From contig JABAKD010000026.1 of the NCBI GenBank assembly GCA_012845835.1, positions 7,944,058-8,008,057 on the forward strand: a DNA stretch of 64,000 nt, read 5' to 3'. The position numbers were made by a program, and so were the translations under genes. The notes below the pieces were generated by a model. That model made no database searches, was not told the DNA's origin, and was given only the letters and a program-made list of their open reading frames with translations. The first letter of the stretch is position 1; every line of letters starts with the position of its first letter. Below, piece after piece: positions 30,092 through 39,876 of the stretch. The DNA is from Undaria pinnatifida. Its lineage: Eukaryota; Sar; Phaeophyceae; Laminariales; Alariaceae.

Positions 30092-33000
30092 ATGAGCCAT
30101 TCTGGGGCTTCATTGAATCAATCAAATCAGGTGCCCAAAGCAGAACCTGGCGCATCGCATTCCCTCGGAGCAGAGCAATCGACCAATGGCACGGTGGTGG
30201 CTGGAGGTGCAGCTGCTGCAGGGGGGTGGACCAACCAGGGACTAGCGACGACTGGGCTGGGGATGACAATGGGGGGAGCAGGCGTGATGGGAGCAGTTTC
30301 GAAGCCTCTTCCTCCGCTCGAGGCAGTCAAGACAAGGAAGAAGGGGCTCTCGGTGGGTGCACCACTGCTGCTGCTACCTTGATGAATTGCCATCCTCACA
30401 GGTGGTGTCTGCCATGTGTTGGTCGTTGGTGCAACCAGAGCAACCACCGACACCGCCCATACCATCCACGGAAGCTTCTCTGTATGTATAGATGCTGTAG
30501 CTTGCTTGGAGCAATGCAGGTGGTTAACGTAGCCGTACAGGATGAGGCCGTGTTCCGTTGAATCCTTCTTGTCATCGTGCAAGTTGGTATGATACAGCAG
30601 CCGCACCTTGCCACTCTTTGATACCGCTGTTGCACGAGAAATTCAGTTTGAATTCAGGTCACACCGCTTCCTCACTGTTTAATACCAGGTACGAGGTTCA
30701 GCAGTACATTTTGGTTCACGTTACAGCGGTACGGCGGGCGCCGTTCAGAGGCTGGGCATGCCGACCTATGTACCGGTATCCTTCATGAGGACATAGAGCT
30801 ACATCGAAGTATCACACGCAGCTCGTAAAGATGACACTACAGTGTGCAGACGAAATTTTCGGCTGAGGTGTAATTTTCATTTTTATCGAAGCTGCTGGGC
30901 AGGCTGACTGTTTGCTGCGTGCTGTGCTGTGTGCTGTATGCAATCACAATTTTGCGTATCTCGTTGCCCAAGCCAATAATATTTCAACTGCCAAGCCGAG
31001 CCTACCCTCGCGAGTCGTGAGGATGGCGTAACGGCAGCGGATATCCGCGAGGTGTAAACTGTCTGCTGCACCCACTTTCTCAGACTCATACGAATCGATC
31101 GTCCGTTTTTGGCTGGCCCAGCCAGCTCGGCCGGCCCAGCCAGCTCGGCCTAGCCAGCTCGGCCTAGCTCGTATTTCGAAGTCTTGTGTTACCTTAAACG
31201 CACCTGCAGAAAAAACAAATATAGTTGTCAAGTAACCTTCAGCACCTTTACCCTTGTTCGAGTGCAAAACTTATCTCGCACCTTTGCCAAGTAGATCGTC
31301 CCCAATACGTTAGTGCAGTTTCAAAGCCAGCCGCCCTTGCCCTGTATAAGAACACGACACGGGCGCGATGATATCCCTTTCACGTCTGTGCATTTTTTTT
31401 TCTTGTTACGCGTTTGTGTCCAGGTTGCGTGTCCCATCGCCTACGGATCCCTTGCCTTCCTCCTGGAAAGGAAGAAGCAGAGCGAGTTTGTCACGCACAG
31501 ATGGACACGTGAGTGCGCTTTTAACCCTTTTTCCACTCCAACACCATTGCCTCACTTCTAGTAGTCCAAGCACTTTGCCCTCTAAAACCTGTTCGCAGTT
31601 TCACAGGGGTTATTGATTGTTAGGGGCTTCGGTCGTGGGGTTGCATGACAGTACAGCGGAGGTTCCCCAATAAGACGGTCTGAGCAAGGACTAACAAGGC
31701 AATATCTCGATATGAGGAGGTCGAAATCGCTTGGCGCAACGGGGGGATTGCACTGATAACCCGGAATGAATGAGGCGGCTTCCCTAAATATGGCGGTCAT
31801 GTTGCTCTGGCACACCGCCGCCTTCCTGAGGGACCCCTACTCTACAGTAGTTGCGGTGGCAACCACTAAGTACGGGTATGGGAGATGAAAGAGGAATCCA
31901 CCGGCAGACGAGGCGCGCACACAGCATGCACTCCCGTACACTCTTGGCAATTGTCCGTCGTGTGCCTTGTCATGTTGCCCTGCCGCTATTGATCTGTGTT
32001 AGAGATAAGTACCAGGTACTCTGATCTATTGTATCCATGGTCAGTAGCAATGACCTTCTCAGTGTTGTGTTATTGTCCAATCGACGTACATATCGAGCGG
32101 CATAACTTGTACCGTTTCGTAGATGTATTTTTTTGGCGATACGTTTCGAACGGTATACGGATCCTAACTTGCGATACGAGTATCTCCATACGATTTCTGA
32201 TCGCCTCTCTCTCCCACGGGGCCTTGCCTCACCGTACTAATGGTGTTTATGTCTATGTGTTGGCCCAAGAGAGCCTGTTAAGCCTATCTACTGTGCATGC
32301 CTGCGCAAAACTGGTCGATCATACATCTGATTGATTGGTCGATCATACATCTGATTGATGCAGTATCATCTCGGATTAGTCTAAAAGCTAACCGCGCCGC
32401 CTCGACCTGATCAGTATCCGTCAGCCATCTACTTCCAAATCAGAACATATTGTGAGCCTCGTAGCAGCGTTTGACAAATGCCCACCGTGAGCCTTGTCTT
32501 GTTGCCCTACCGGTAATGATCTGCACTTGACAAATTGTGCACCATATGCGTTGTCTTAGTACCGTACTGCTTTTTTTATCTGCGCCAGACGATTGTCCAC
32601 TGTACGCCTTGTCTTGCCTTCTGTTAGTGATAGCGCTTGCGCTTGACAGTCCGCCGTGCGCCTTATTTTGTTGCCCTGCCGTCATTGATCTGCACTTGAC
32701 AAATCTCCATCGTGCGCCTTATATCGTTACCCTACCGTCCGTGATCTTCGCGTGGCAATGGTCCACCGTGCGCCTTACCTTGTTGCCCTACCGCGGCTGG
32801 CTTGCACTTGACAATGTCCACCGCATGCCTTATCTCGCCCGCCGTTTGTGATCTTCACTTGACAACTGTCTACCGTGTGACTTATCTGGCGATCTTCTCT
32901 TGGCAGTTGTCCAACGCGCTCCTTATTTTGTTGCCCTACCGCCATTGATCTGCGCGTGACCCGCACGTCCTGCTTCTTCCTTAGTGTTTGTGCGAGGACC

Positions 33001-36000
33001 TAACGGGGAGGACATCTCGTACTTCGTATCCAAGGTGGTCTTCACGCTGCATCCCAGCTTCGCGGAAGCCACGCGAGGTCAGTTGAAAGGCAACAAGGCA
33101 ACAATGCACACCTCGGGCAGATCACGATCTAGCTCACCTAAATCATATAGTTGCTCATCCCCGATATAGTGCAAGAGCCGTGTCATCCATCGTTATACAG
33201 ATCCCGTTCAACAGGTATGCGTGGAAGAGTGATCCCGCCCGGAAAACACAATGTACATCTTGCAGATATTATAGATCAGAGGTTTGTCTACCATGAAAGG
33301 ACTAGATCATGAAATGATTATCTGATCTGGCTGTCCGATGTGTGCAACAGTGATCGCGTCGTTTCACCGACAATTCGATCAAGGGCAATCCCCGTCTTAT
33401 CTATTTTAATCTCCATCCGGTGTGGTTTTGTTGAACGCCTAGGGGCAGTATAGAGTCAGAGCGAAGGCGCCCTCGAAAACATGACCCCTGGCTTGGTGCG
33501 TTTATCTGCCGGCAGCTGAGGAGCCGCAGTACACTACAGTTGTTGTTGATGTTGTGTTTGTTGGTGGTGATGGTGGTGGTGGTGATGGTGGTGATGGTGG
33601 TGGTGGTGGTTGTGATGATGGTGGTGGTGGTGGTGGTGGTGTTGTTGTTGGTGGTGGTGGTGGTATTGTTGTTGGTTGTTGTATATGTTACTGTTGTTGA
33701 CTTTGTTGATCTCACATTAACTCATCGCCATAAGCAAGTCTCTGGCCTTCAAAAAGGCTTAAAACATCTCTGTAGGGGTGCCATTCTCTGGTGAATTCAG
33801 GCCCACATGTGTCACGCGTGTTTTGTTACGCCTTCCGATTAAGCTTCTCTATCTTCTCTATCTTATCAGGAGCAGATGGATGCCCTACGAAACACTAGCC
33901 ACTACTGGGGTTAGCCCCACGAAACACTATTAATAGACACAGACTAGGGTTAGCACTACGGCCGCTCCGCATTTCCACTCGTCGCCCCCGCGGTTGCTTG
34001 CTTCCAGCTAAATCGTTAGTACTTTTGTGTTACACCCTTGTATGTGTGTGTCACTGCCACAGAGATAAAGTCGCCGCCGTTCGAAGTGACAGAGATGGGG
34101 TGGGGAGAGTTCGAGGCGAAGATGACGATGCACTTCAAAGACCCGAACGAGAAGCCGGTCGATGTACTGCACCAGCTCCGGTTGTATCACGACCCCGCCA
34201 CGGGAACAACGCAACCCAAAAAGGTGAAAAAAGGACACCCGCGTAACCCATTTAGAACTGCACCTACCTTGCTGGCGACAAACTACTGAAAAATAGTGTA
34301 GGATACTCTGTGCAGCGGTACAAGGGTAAAGCCTTCAACAAATACGACAAAACCGATGCCCCTCGAATTCTAAGTAGTTTCTCTCCAGAACGTGGATGCA
34401 GGTGTGACATTTCAGCCTGCGTGGGAAATATACTTCAAAACGGACCCCCCTCTAATTATCAGTAATTTATCCCCAAAACGTGGATGCAGTTGTGATATGT
34501 CAGTCGGCCTGGGACCAGGGTGCTTGGGGGACCCTGCCGGATGCTAATTCTATCCCGAGGGCGGATTTGGAGGGGTCAAATTCAAGTGGGATGAGGTCGG
34601 GGTGGGAGCGGGGTGCCAAGCGCGGCGGGTAGATTACCCTTTCTTCGACGAAATCGGTTACCGGTTGTAGTCGACCCTCGATTTTGGCCGGCGTGAGGCA
34701 AAGGTGATCGATTGGCCCTGCCGACGAGCAGTGGAATTGCTCAACTCTGTGCGCGATAAAAAAAAGGAAGGCACGTGTCGGGGAGGGGGAAGGCATGACA
34801 CCTGTGACCACGGCTTGTCCGGCTAGTAGTACCAAGTCCAGAAGGTCGCTGTGACGGTAAAACCTGCTGCGAGTTCACCTGAAAAGTAGAAGTGAAGGGT
34901 GATTTGAAAGCTAAAACGGTCAGTTTGGAGGGTGTAGGTCCAAATAGGATCAGGTTGGGGTGGGATCAGGCCAACTCTTATAAAAAACTGATTTTGTTAT
35001 CCGAGCATTGGGGTTTCGACAATTACGTAGGCGTGTTGGACCCGGGGCACGGAATAATCGAGCCCACCTATTTGTCAAATTCAGCCTAGCGTTTTTGCGA
35101 GAAGCACCCAACGACGCGTGTCGTATCTGCAGGATATGAGTTTTTTTTTTCGACACACGACAGTTTCCTCTTTTTTTGGCGTAGTTTATCCGAAAAACAG
35201 GCCTTTTGGGGGGGATGAAACGGTGATATATATATATATATATATATATCCGACAAACTCGCTTTTCGTGTTTTCATACTATTCAAACTCCTATCCTAAA
35301 GATAAGACAAACGTAGTTGGATGTGTCTTGAATGCGTTTTGCACAATGACTAGTCGCATTTTGAGAAGCGCGGACCCGATTCCCCCGTTCCCCGAGTCAC
35401 ACACGCCTGCTAAGGTGCTGACACATCATTTTCGAAATTGGAAATCAGTTGCTTTTAAGAGTTTGTCTCGGAGAACAACACAGGAATAGGGATCAGAATG
35501 CAAGATGTATCCAATTGAACCACCCCGAAATATCAGGGAGGGGGGGGGTTCCAATGACTGTTTATTACCGAATAAGTGGCAAGCTCTTCTACCCCTAACC
35601 CCCCTCCATCCCTATCCGTACGGCATGAACGACAGGCGGTGGTGGCGGAATTCTACGACGAGGTGGTTTTCACCGACCCGTATGAAGAGTTTTACAACAC
35701 GCTGATGCAGGGGCAAAAGTTGCTGCCGCAGAGGAAGCACGAGCACCAGGAGCACTTCTCCACCTTTTCGGACGGCGATACGCTGCAGCGATTGGCGGCC
35801 GCTCGAGAATGGGTTCACAACCAACTACGAGGTGAGACGCGACAATCATTATTTTTTCAAGTTTGTGCATTGGTGTATCCAACCCCTTGGGTAGAACTGT
35901 AAGTCGGCTCACCAGCTAGTTATTATTCGGACTATTATTAATAGTTGGTCGTTTTCCGGAGGTGCCGACTATCCGACTTACTGGGTTTCCATACTCGCAT

Positions 36001-36549
36001 TAGTAGGAAGGGTTGTTCAGTGTGGAGTGCGTTTTTCAGTTTTTCGGCGGGGCCCGCTCGGCCGGGGGGGGCTGTCTTGGCTCGCCTCGCTCTCCTGACT
36101 TGAGCCGGCAAGTCGGCTGACCACCAGCTGGTTTCGCCAGCCGACTTGCCGACTGAAGTCACCTAGTTGGCTAACGACGCCTACCGATTAGTTTTTAGTC
36201 GTGAAATATTTTGCCGAATCACAGCTCTACGAATTTATCGATCTCACTGCTGCAACGTATTTTTTTATTGATAAAAAACGTATGCCTTGTCGATACATGT
36301 AACTTTCACTCGTCCGCCGCTCCGGCTAAAGGGCGACTCGTTTTCCTGCACAAATGTACCGTTGTAAACGGGTGCGCACACGAACCGGCCACTCACTCCC
36401 CGCATTTTTTGTGTCGGATTTTTGTAACGGCAGAGACAAAGGACAAGATACGCAAGGCGGATATGGACATGGCCCAGATGAAGGCCAGTGCAACAGCCGC
36501 GACCGCACGGGCACAGGGCCGATCCGCCCCATCACAGTCCCGCCGATGA
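30092..36549 (+). CDS. YEATS-domain protein, GAS41/Yaf9 family (six exons)
   Basis: Exons: 30092-30352, 31424-31508, 32985-33077, 34063-34223, 35636-35831 and 36434-36549. Joined they give 912 nt (303 aa), phases agreeing at every junction; donors are GTGGGT, GTGAGT, GTCAGT, GTGAAA and GTGAGA, and all acceptors end in AG. Residues 1-87 are Ala/Gly-rich and low-complexity. The YEATS domain spans about 84-190: ACPIAYGS, THRWTLFV, the KVVFTLHPSF strand and loop, MGWGEFE, and FKDPNEKPVDVLHQLRLYHD. His112, Ser140, Phe141 and Trp160 fall where the family has its acyl-lysine aromatic cage. Residues 201-228 (VVAEFYDEVVFTDPYEEF) match the conserved post-YEATS segment, and the C-terminus is helical and charged. 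Family members read acetyl/crotonyl-lysine on histones as subunits of SWR1, INO80 or NuA4-type complexes in the nucleus. Introns carry a module copy, a minisatellite, a trinucleotide array and a whole MITE. Confidence 0.93.
30755..30885 (+). repeat. Dispersed LTA module, diverged DLTAG copy in YEATS intron 1
   Basis: CCGACCTATGTACCGGTATC, TTCATGAGGACATA, AGTATCACACGCAGCTCG and AAAGATGA precede a damaged frame (ATG at 30831 with an inserted stretch), then GAAATTTTCGGCTGA and TAATTTTCATTTTTAT. It has the same strand as the gene but is inside the intron. Confidence 0.65.
32445..32965. repeat. Degenerate 60-bp minisatellite in YEATS intron 2
   Basis: About nine units of the type CACTTGACAA.TGTCCACCGT, GCGCCTTAT.TTGTTGCCCT, ACCG..ATTGATCTG. 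A lone outlying unit is at 31945-32000. Frames vary between units, so I regard it as non-coding intron sequence. Confidence 0.85.
33538..33705. repeat. GTT/GGT/GAT trinucleotide repeat in YEATS intron 3
   Basis: About 55 imperfect triplets dominated by GTT, GGT and GAT. They give a spurious Val-rich + frame and a Thr-rich - frame. Confidence 0.95.
34700..34825 (+). repeat. Dispersed repeat B, copy 1 (YEATS intron 4)
   Basis: GACGAGCAGTGGAATTGCTC, then GTGCGCGATAAAAA, then GACACCTGTGACCACGGCTT. The same order is found at 50100-50260 (+) and 51940-52130 (-). Just before it, 34340-34500 holds a duplicated GAACGTGGATGCAG-type segment. Confidence 0.75.
35224..35250. repeat. TA dinucleotide repeat
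   Basis: Thirteen uninterrupted TA units in YEATS intron 4. Confidence 0.95.
35894..36227. mobile_element. MITE with nested palindromes, copy 2, inside YEATS intron 5
   Basis: The ends GAACTGTAAGTCGGC (35894) and TTGCCGAATCACAGCTC (to 36227) are imperfect versions of the TIRs of the copy at 9081-9436, and the body aligns throughout. It is flanked by TA on both sides (35892-35893 and 36228-36229), consistent with a TA target duplication. AGTCGGCTG.../CAGCCGACTTGCCGACT arms form a strong internal hairpin at about 36108-36153. Confidence 0.85.
36228..36285 (+). repeat. Dispersed LTA module, 3' fragment
   Basis: CGAATTTATCGATCTCACTG, then CTGCAACGTATTTTTTTATTGATAA-like sequence, corresponds to the FDLTAG.YF part of the module without its ATG. 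It abuts the end of the MITE. Confidence 0.4.
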
Positions 36550-36819
36550 TAGAATACACTCCACCTGGCATAGTAGTGTTATGTGGCGGGCCTGTGGTGG
36601 CAGTGTATGGCTCTTACATAAAAATTGGGAGATGAGCCTGCCCTAGCTGTACGGTAGTATCCAATCAACCCTAACGGTAGTATCCAATTCGGGTAGTATC
36701 TAAACAAGGGACGGTGGCTGCAGAGACAACGCGGAAATCGAAAATCTGAAAATATGTTGAAACAAATGTTTGATTTCTTTTTTTTTTCTTGTGGCATACT
36801 GGTAAATATTTTGTTGCCT

Positions 36820-36895
36820 GGTATATGTCAGCTGTGAGTTCAACCGGTTGAGTGGTCGATGATCAGCTTTGCATGCTGCGTGATACACCGGTAAC
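36820..36895 (-). repeat. Dispersed LTA module, diverged ELTAD copy
   Basis: On the - strand ATCACGCAGCATGCAAAGCT, then ATCATCGACCACTCAACCGG, then TTGAACTCACAGCTGAC. One extra base relative to intact copies breaks the frame and the ATG is lost. It pairs with the similarly diverged copy at 37830-37900, so these two form a third lineage. Confidence 0.6.
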
Positions 36896-37339
36896 GCTTT
36901 TTTTACACATATCCATTCCCCGTTGAAGATATACCAGGCATGTAGGTCACTGACCCCCCGGATTCGGCCAGAGTAACTTAACCCCTTTAGACCCCCCAAA
37001 CCCCTCCCTATACTAAATCCAAGTAATTTTGTCCCCAAAAGCGGGTTTCCAGTTGTAAAGGGGTTAAGGATCTTACAAACCCAATTCCTTGCCGGAGTAG
37101 TTGTGGCCATGACGCGCGATTGCGAACAATTAGTTGTGAGAAAAGCGATGTGATACATGAGTAGTGTGACATTTATCTATTTCTTACTGAAGTGGATAAT
37201 AATTTCCATGTTACCTATTCATACCTGGCACGGTAATGTCATCGTCATGGCTCATTGCAGGCTCAAGTGTTCATTAGTACTATTGATTAGGTGTTGACTC
37301 GTGAAAACTCTCTAGAAACGGGCAACCAGGTGTTTTACG

Positions 37340-37415
37340 CAGCTTGCAAAGATGAATATCGACCCTACATTTGTCGAACGCACAGCTGAAGTTGTTAGAA
37401 TATTTTATAAAATAC
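37340..37415 (+). repeat. Dispersed LTA module, ELTAD copy with longest downstream frame
   Basis: Leader ACGCAGCTTGCAAAG; ATG at 37352 opening MNIDPTFVERTAEVVRIFYK and continuing for 75 codons to 37579. After IFYKIPGG the sequence contains a GC-rich hairpin (GGCGGGC/GCCCGCC) and then a possible donor (ACAG/GTAATA). This copy shows best how the module could be a first exon. Confidence 0.65.
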
Positions 37416-37829
37416 CAGGGGGGCTTCGCCGTGGCGGGCTGACGCCCGCCTGTGGCTCCGCGCATGCCAGAGAGACAGGTAATAAACGAAGCGAAGAGGG
37501 ACCCTGTAAGCGACAACTTACTGCCAATGGGTACGTCGTGGTATTAACATCAGTCCATAGTGTTGCAAGTATGAGGTAGAGGTAGAGCGAGTGTGGAGGG
37601 ATTTTGTATATATACGTTGAGGGCAGAAAGCAATGGAACGGTCGGGAGGACGAGAAATCCATCGCCAAACCACCTTGTACCTCGAACGTGCTGCTGCCGT
37701 ATCATCATTTTTAGCAGCCCAACCATGTGTCCCTGGACTTCTTTCCTCTCTTCTCCCCAGTATGCGAGTACTTTTGAGTAGGTATTGGTATGTACTGCCA
37801 CGAGACTCATGAATCAAGCAGCTTGCAAC

Positions 37830-37900
37830 GTTGAATCTAGACCGCTCAACTGGTCGAACTCACAGCTGACGTGTTTAAAATATTTTTGCAAAAACGAGTA
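37830..37900 (+). repeat. Dispersed LTA module, diverged ELTAD copy
   Basis: AAGCAGCTTGCAACGTTGAA, then GACCGCTCAACTGGTCGAAC, then TCACAGCTGACGTGTTTAAAA. The ATG is replaced by TTG and a one-base shift is present, as in the copy at 36820-36895. Confidence 0.65.
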
Positions 37901-38239
37901 CAGCACACCCTGCCAGCCGCCCGCCCGGGCACGGTGCAAGCACCCCGAGGCCTCCTCCGACACAATTGGGGTCGGCGAGCAAGATGAGGGAGTTTCGGGC
38001 CGATGGGGTGATCCTCATCGCAAGCTAGCACGGCAAAAGCTCAAAAATACGCCCAAGAAAAGCTGAGGGGCCTTCTCCGAGTGGCAGCTGCGATTTTGTA
38101 CATGTATTTACAAGGCTCAGACTCGCTCTTCGGCCAAGAAGTTCAACGCCATGCCAGCTGGAAGATGACGCCGCACAATTCTCCGGTAAGGGCCAGACAG
38201 GGTGCCAGATCCATTTAAAATTTGATGTGAAAACCCAAG

Positions 38240-39330
38240 TAGTAGGTTAATGAGTTCGGTGGTGGACAAAGCTCTCGCGCGGTTCTTTCTTTCACGTCGC
38301 GATTCCCCTTTGAATTTCACGGCGATAAAGATGGGCGGCCATCTATCTGCTCGGTGACCCGGGCCGGTTCCCTTACACAAAACCCCGTGAGTGCCAGTGT
38401 GGTGGATAGCTCCTGCGGGGAAAAACAACGTGGAGGTTCGGTTCCTATTCGAAAACAAACGTGTAACTGTCGTAAAGGCTACGTTATTCCCGCGGGAAAA
38501 GTTCTGGATATAAAACACCATTACCTCGTAATCGTTCCTGAGGACTGCCCGGATATCCATCTCTATACTTCGGAATCACCCGATAAATTCGATTGTGTGG
38601 AAAAAAACTCTCGTGGGAGTTTTATACTCTTTGTGCGTCGCGATTTTTCCGTTTCAGATTTCGCGACGATGCAGACAGGCGGCCATCTCCGGTGACCCAC
38701 AAAACGTTGCTATGTTTGTACTACTGAATGCCAAACACTCCCCAGGAAAAAATCCCGTCGAGGCCAGTTCCGTACAAAAACAACCGTGAACTCCCGTGGA
38801 GACAGACTCGTACTACTATTATTACTGCAGCATGCTGTAGTCTCTCGGGAACAGTCCGCAAGATTAACAATGATTAATCGTTCCTGGGGACTGCCCCGAT
38901 CGAATCGGTGGATTAAAAAAGCTCTCGTGGGCGTTTTTTGTTCACGTCGCAAGTTCCCCTTGGATTTCGCGACGGTGGAGACTGGCGGTCATCTGCCCGG
39001 TGACCCACAAAATGTTGCTATGTACTGGTATGTGCTTTTATGTGAAACACTCCCCAGGGAAATTTTCCCGTGGAGCCCGGTTCCCCCACGAAAACAACCG
39101 TTAATTCCCGTGGAAGCTATTTCCCGCGGTAAAAGTTCCGAACATACATCAATCGTTCCTAAAAACTGCCCCAATAAGTGCGGCGGTGGAAAAAGCTCGC
39201 GCGGGAGTTAGTTTGTCTTGTTGTTTCACGTTGCGATTTGCCTTCGGATTTCGCGACGTTGGACACCGGCGGGCCCTTTGCCCGGTGACACACAAAAACT
39301 ATTGCCATTTTTCCATGTGAGAAACACTCG
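38240..39330. repeat. Degenerate tandem repeat, 275-346-bp unit
   Basis: ATCGTTCCT...ACTGCCC recurs at 38531, 38877 and 39152. Each is followed by AAAAAGCTC[TG]CG.GGG, a TTTTT-TTCACGTCGCGATT-type stretch, GGATTTCGCGACG.TG and CGG..ATCT.CCCGGTGAC.CACAAAA. About three and a half units. Reading frames are not conserved between units. Confidence 0.8.
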
Positions 39331-39876
39331 CCATCAAACCTACGGTACGTACGTGAGCCCGAAATGAACGGTCTACCCGCCCTCCGGATGCGCACGATGG
39401 ACACCCTGATTCACAACCTCTATAAAACTAATGGGTCCCATCCCCCACCCCCTCCATCTTAAAACACATTTCCGCCATTTTTTTCACCACCTCAAAATAA
39501 ATTTCCGACATCAATCACTGAAGCCCGGCGGCCTATTTTCAAAAAGTATGGTACTTACCGCACAAGCTTCCCCGTGAAGTCTCGTAAGAGTTTTGTTACT
39601 ATTTTCGGAGGCCGGTCAAAGCCGTGCCCTACAGCAGAGTCCACCTAATGGGTCCAGGCTTTTTTATAAGGGGGGCCGGAGGGGGGCAAGAGTACGAGGC
39701 CCGGCAAATTAATGTTACGTAACAGATCGATTGGATCACAACTTACGTAAAATACGTATGGTTGGTATACAGCCCGAAGGCTCTACCTACGGTAGCTAAA
39801 ATAACCCGATTTACACAAAACATTTTTTATCGAACTGGAACCACAGTTGCAGTCGATAGCGCAACTTGCATACTTG
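39331..39876. other. No supported gene
   Basis: Short ORFs only. This is the 3' flank of the predicted - strand gene. Confidence 0.45.
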
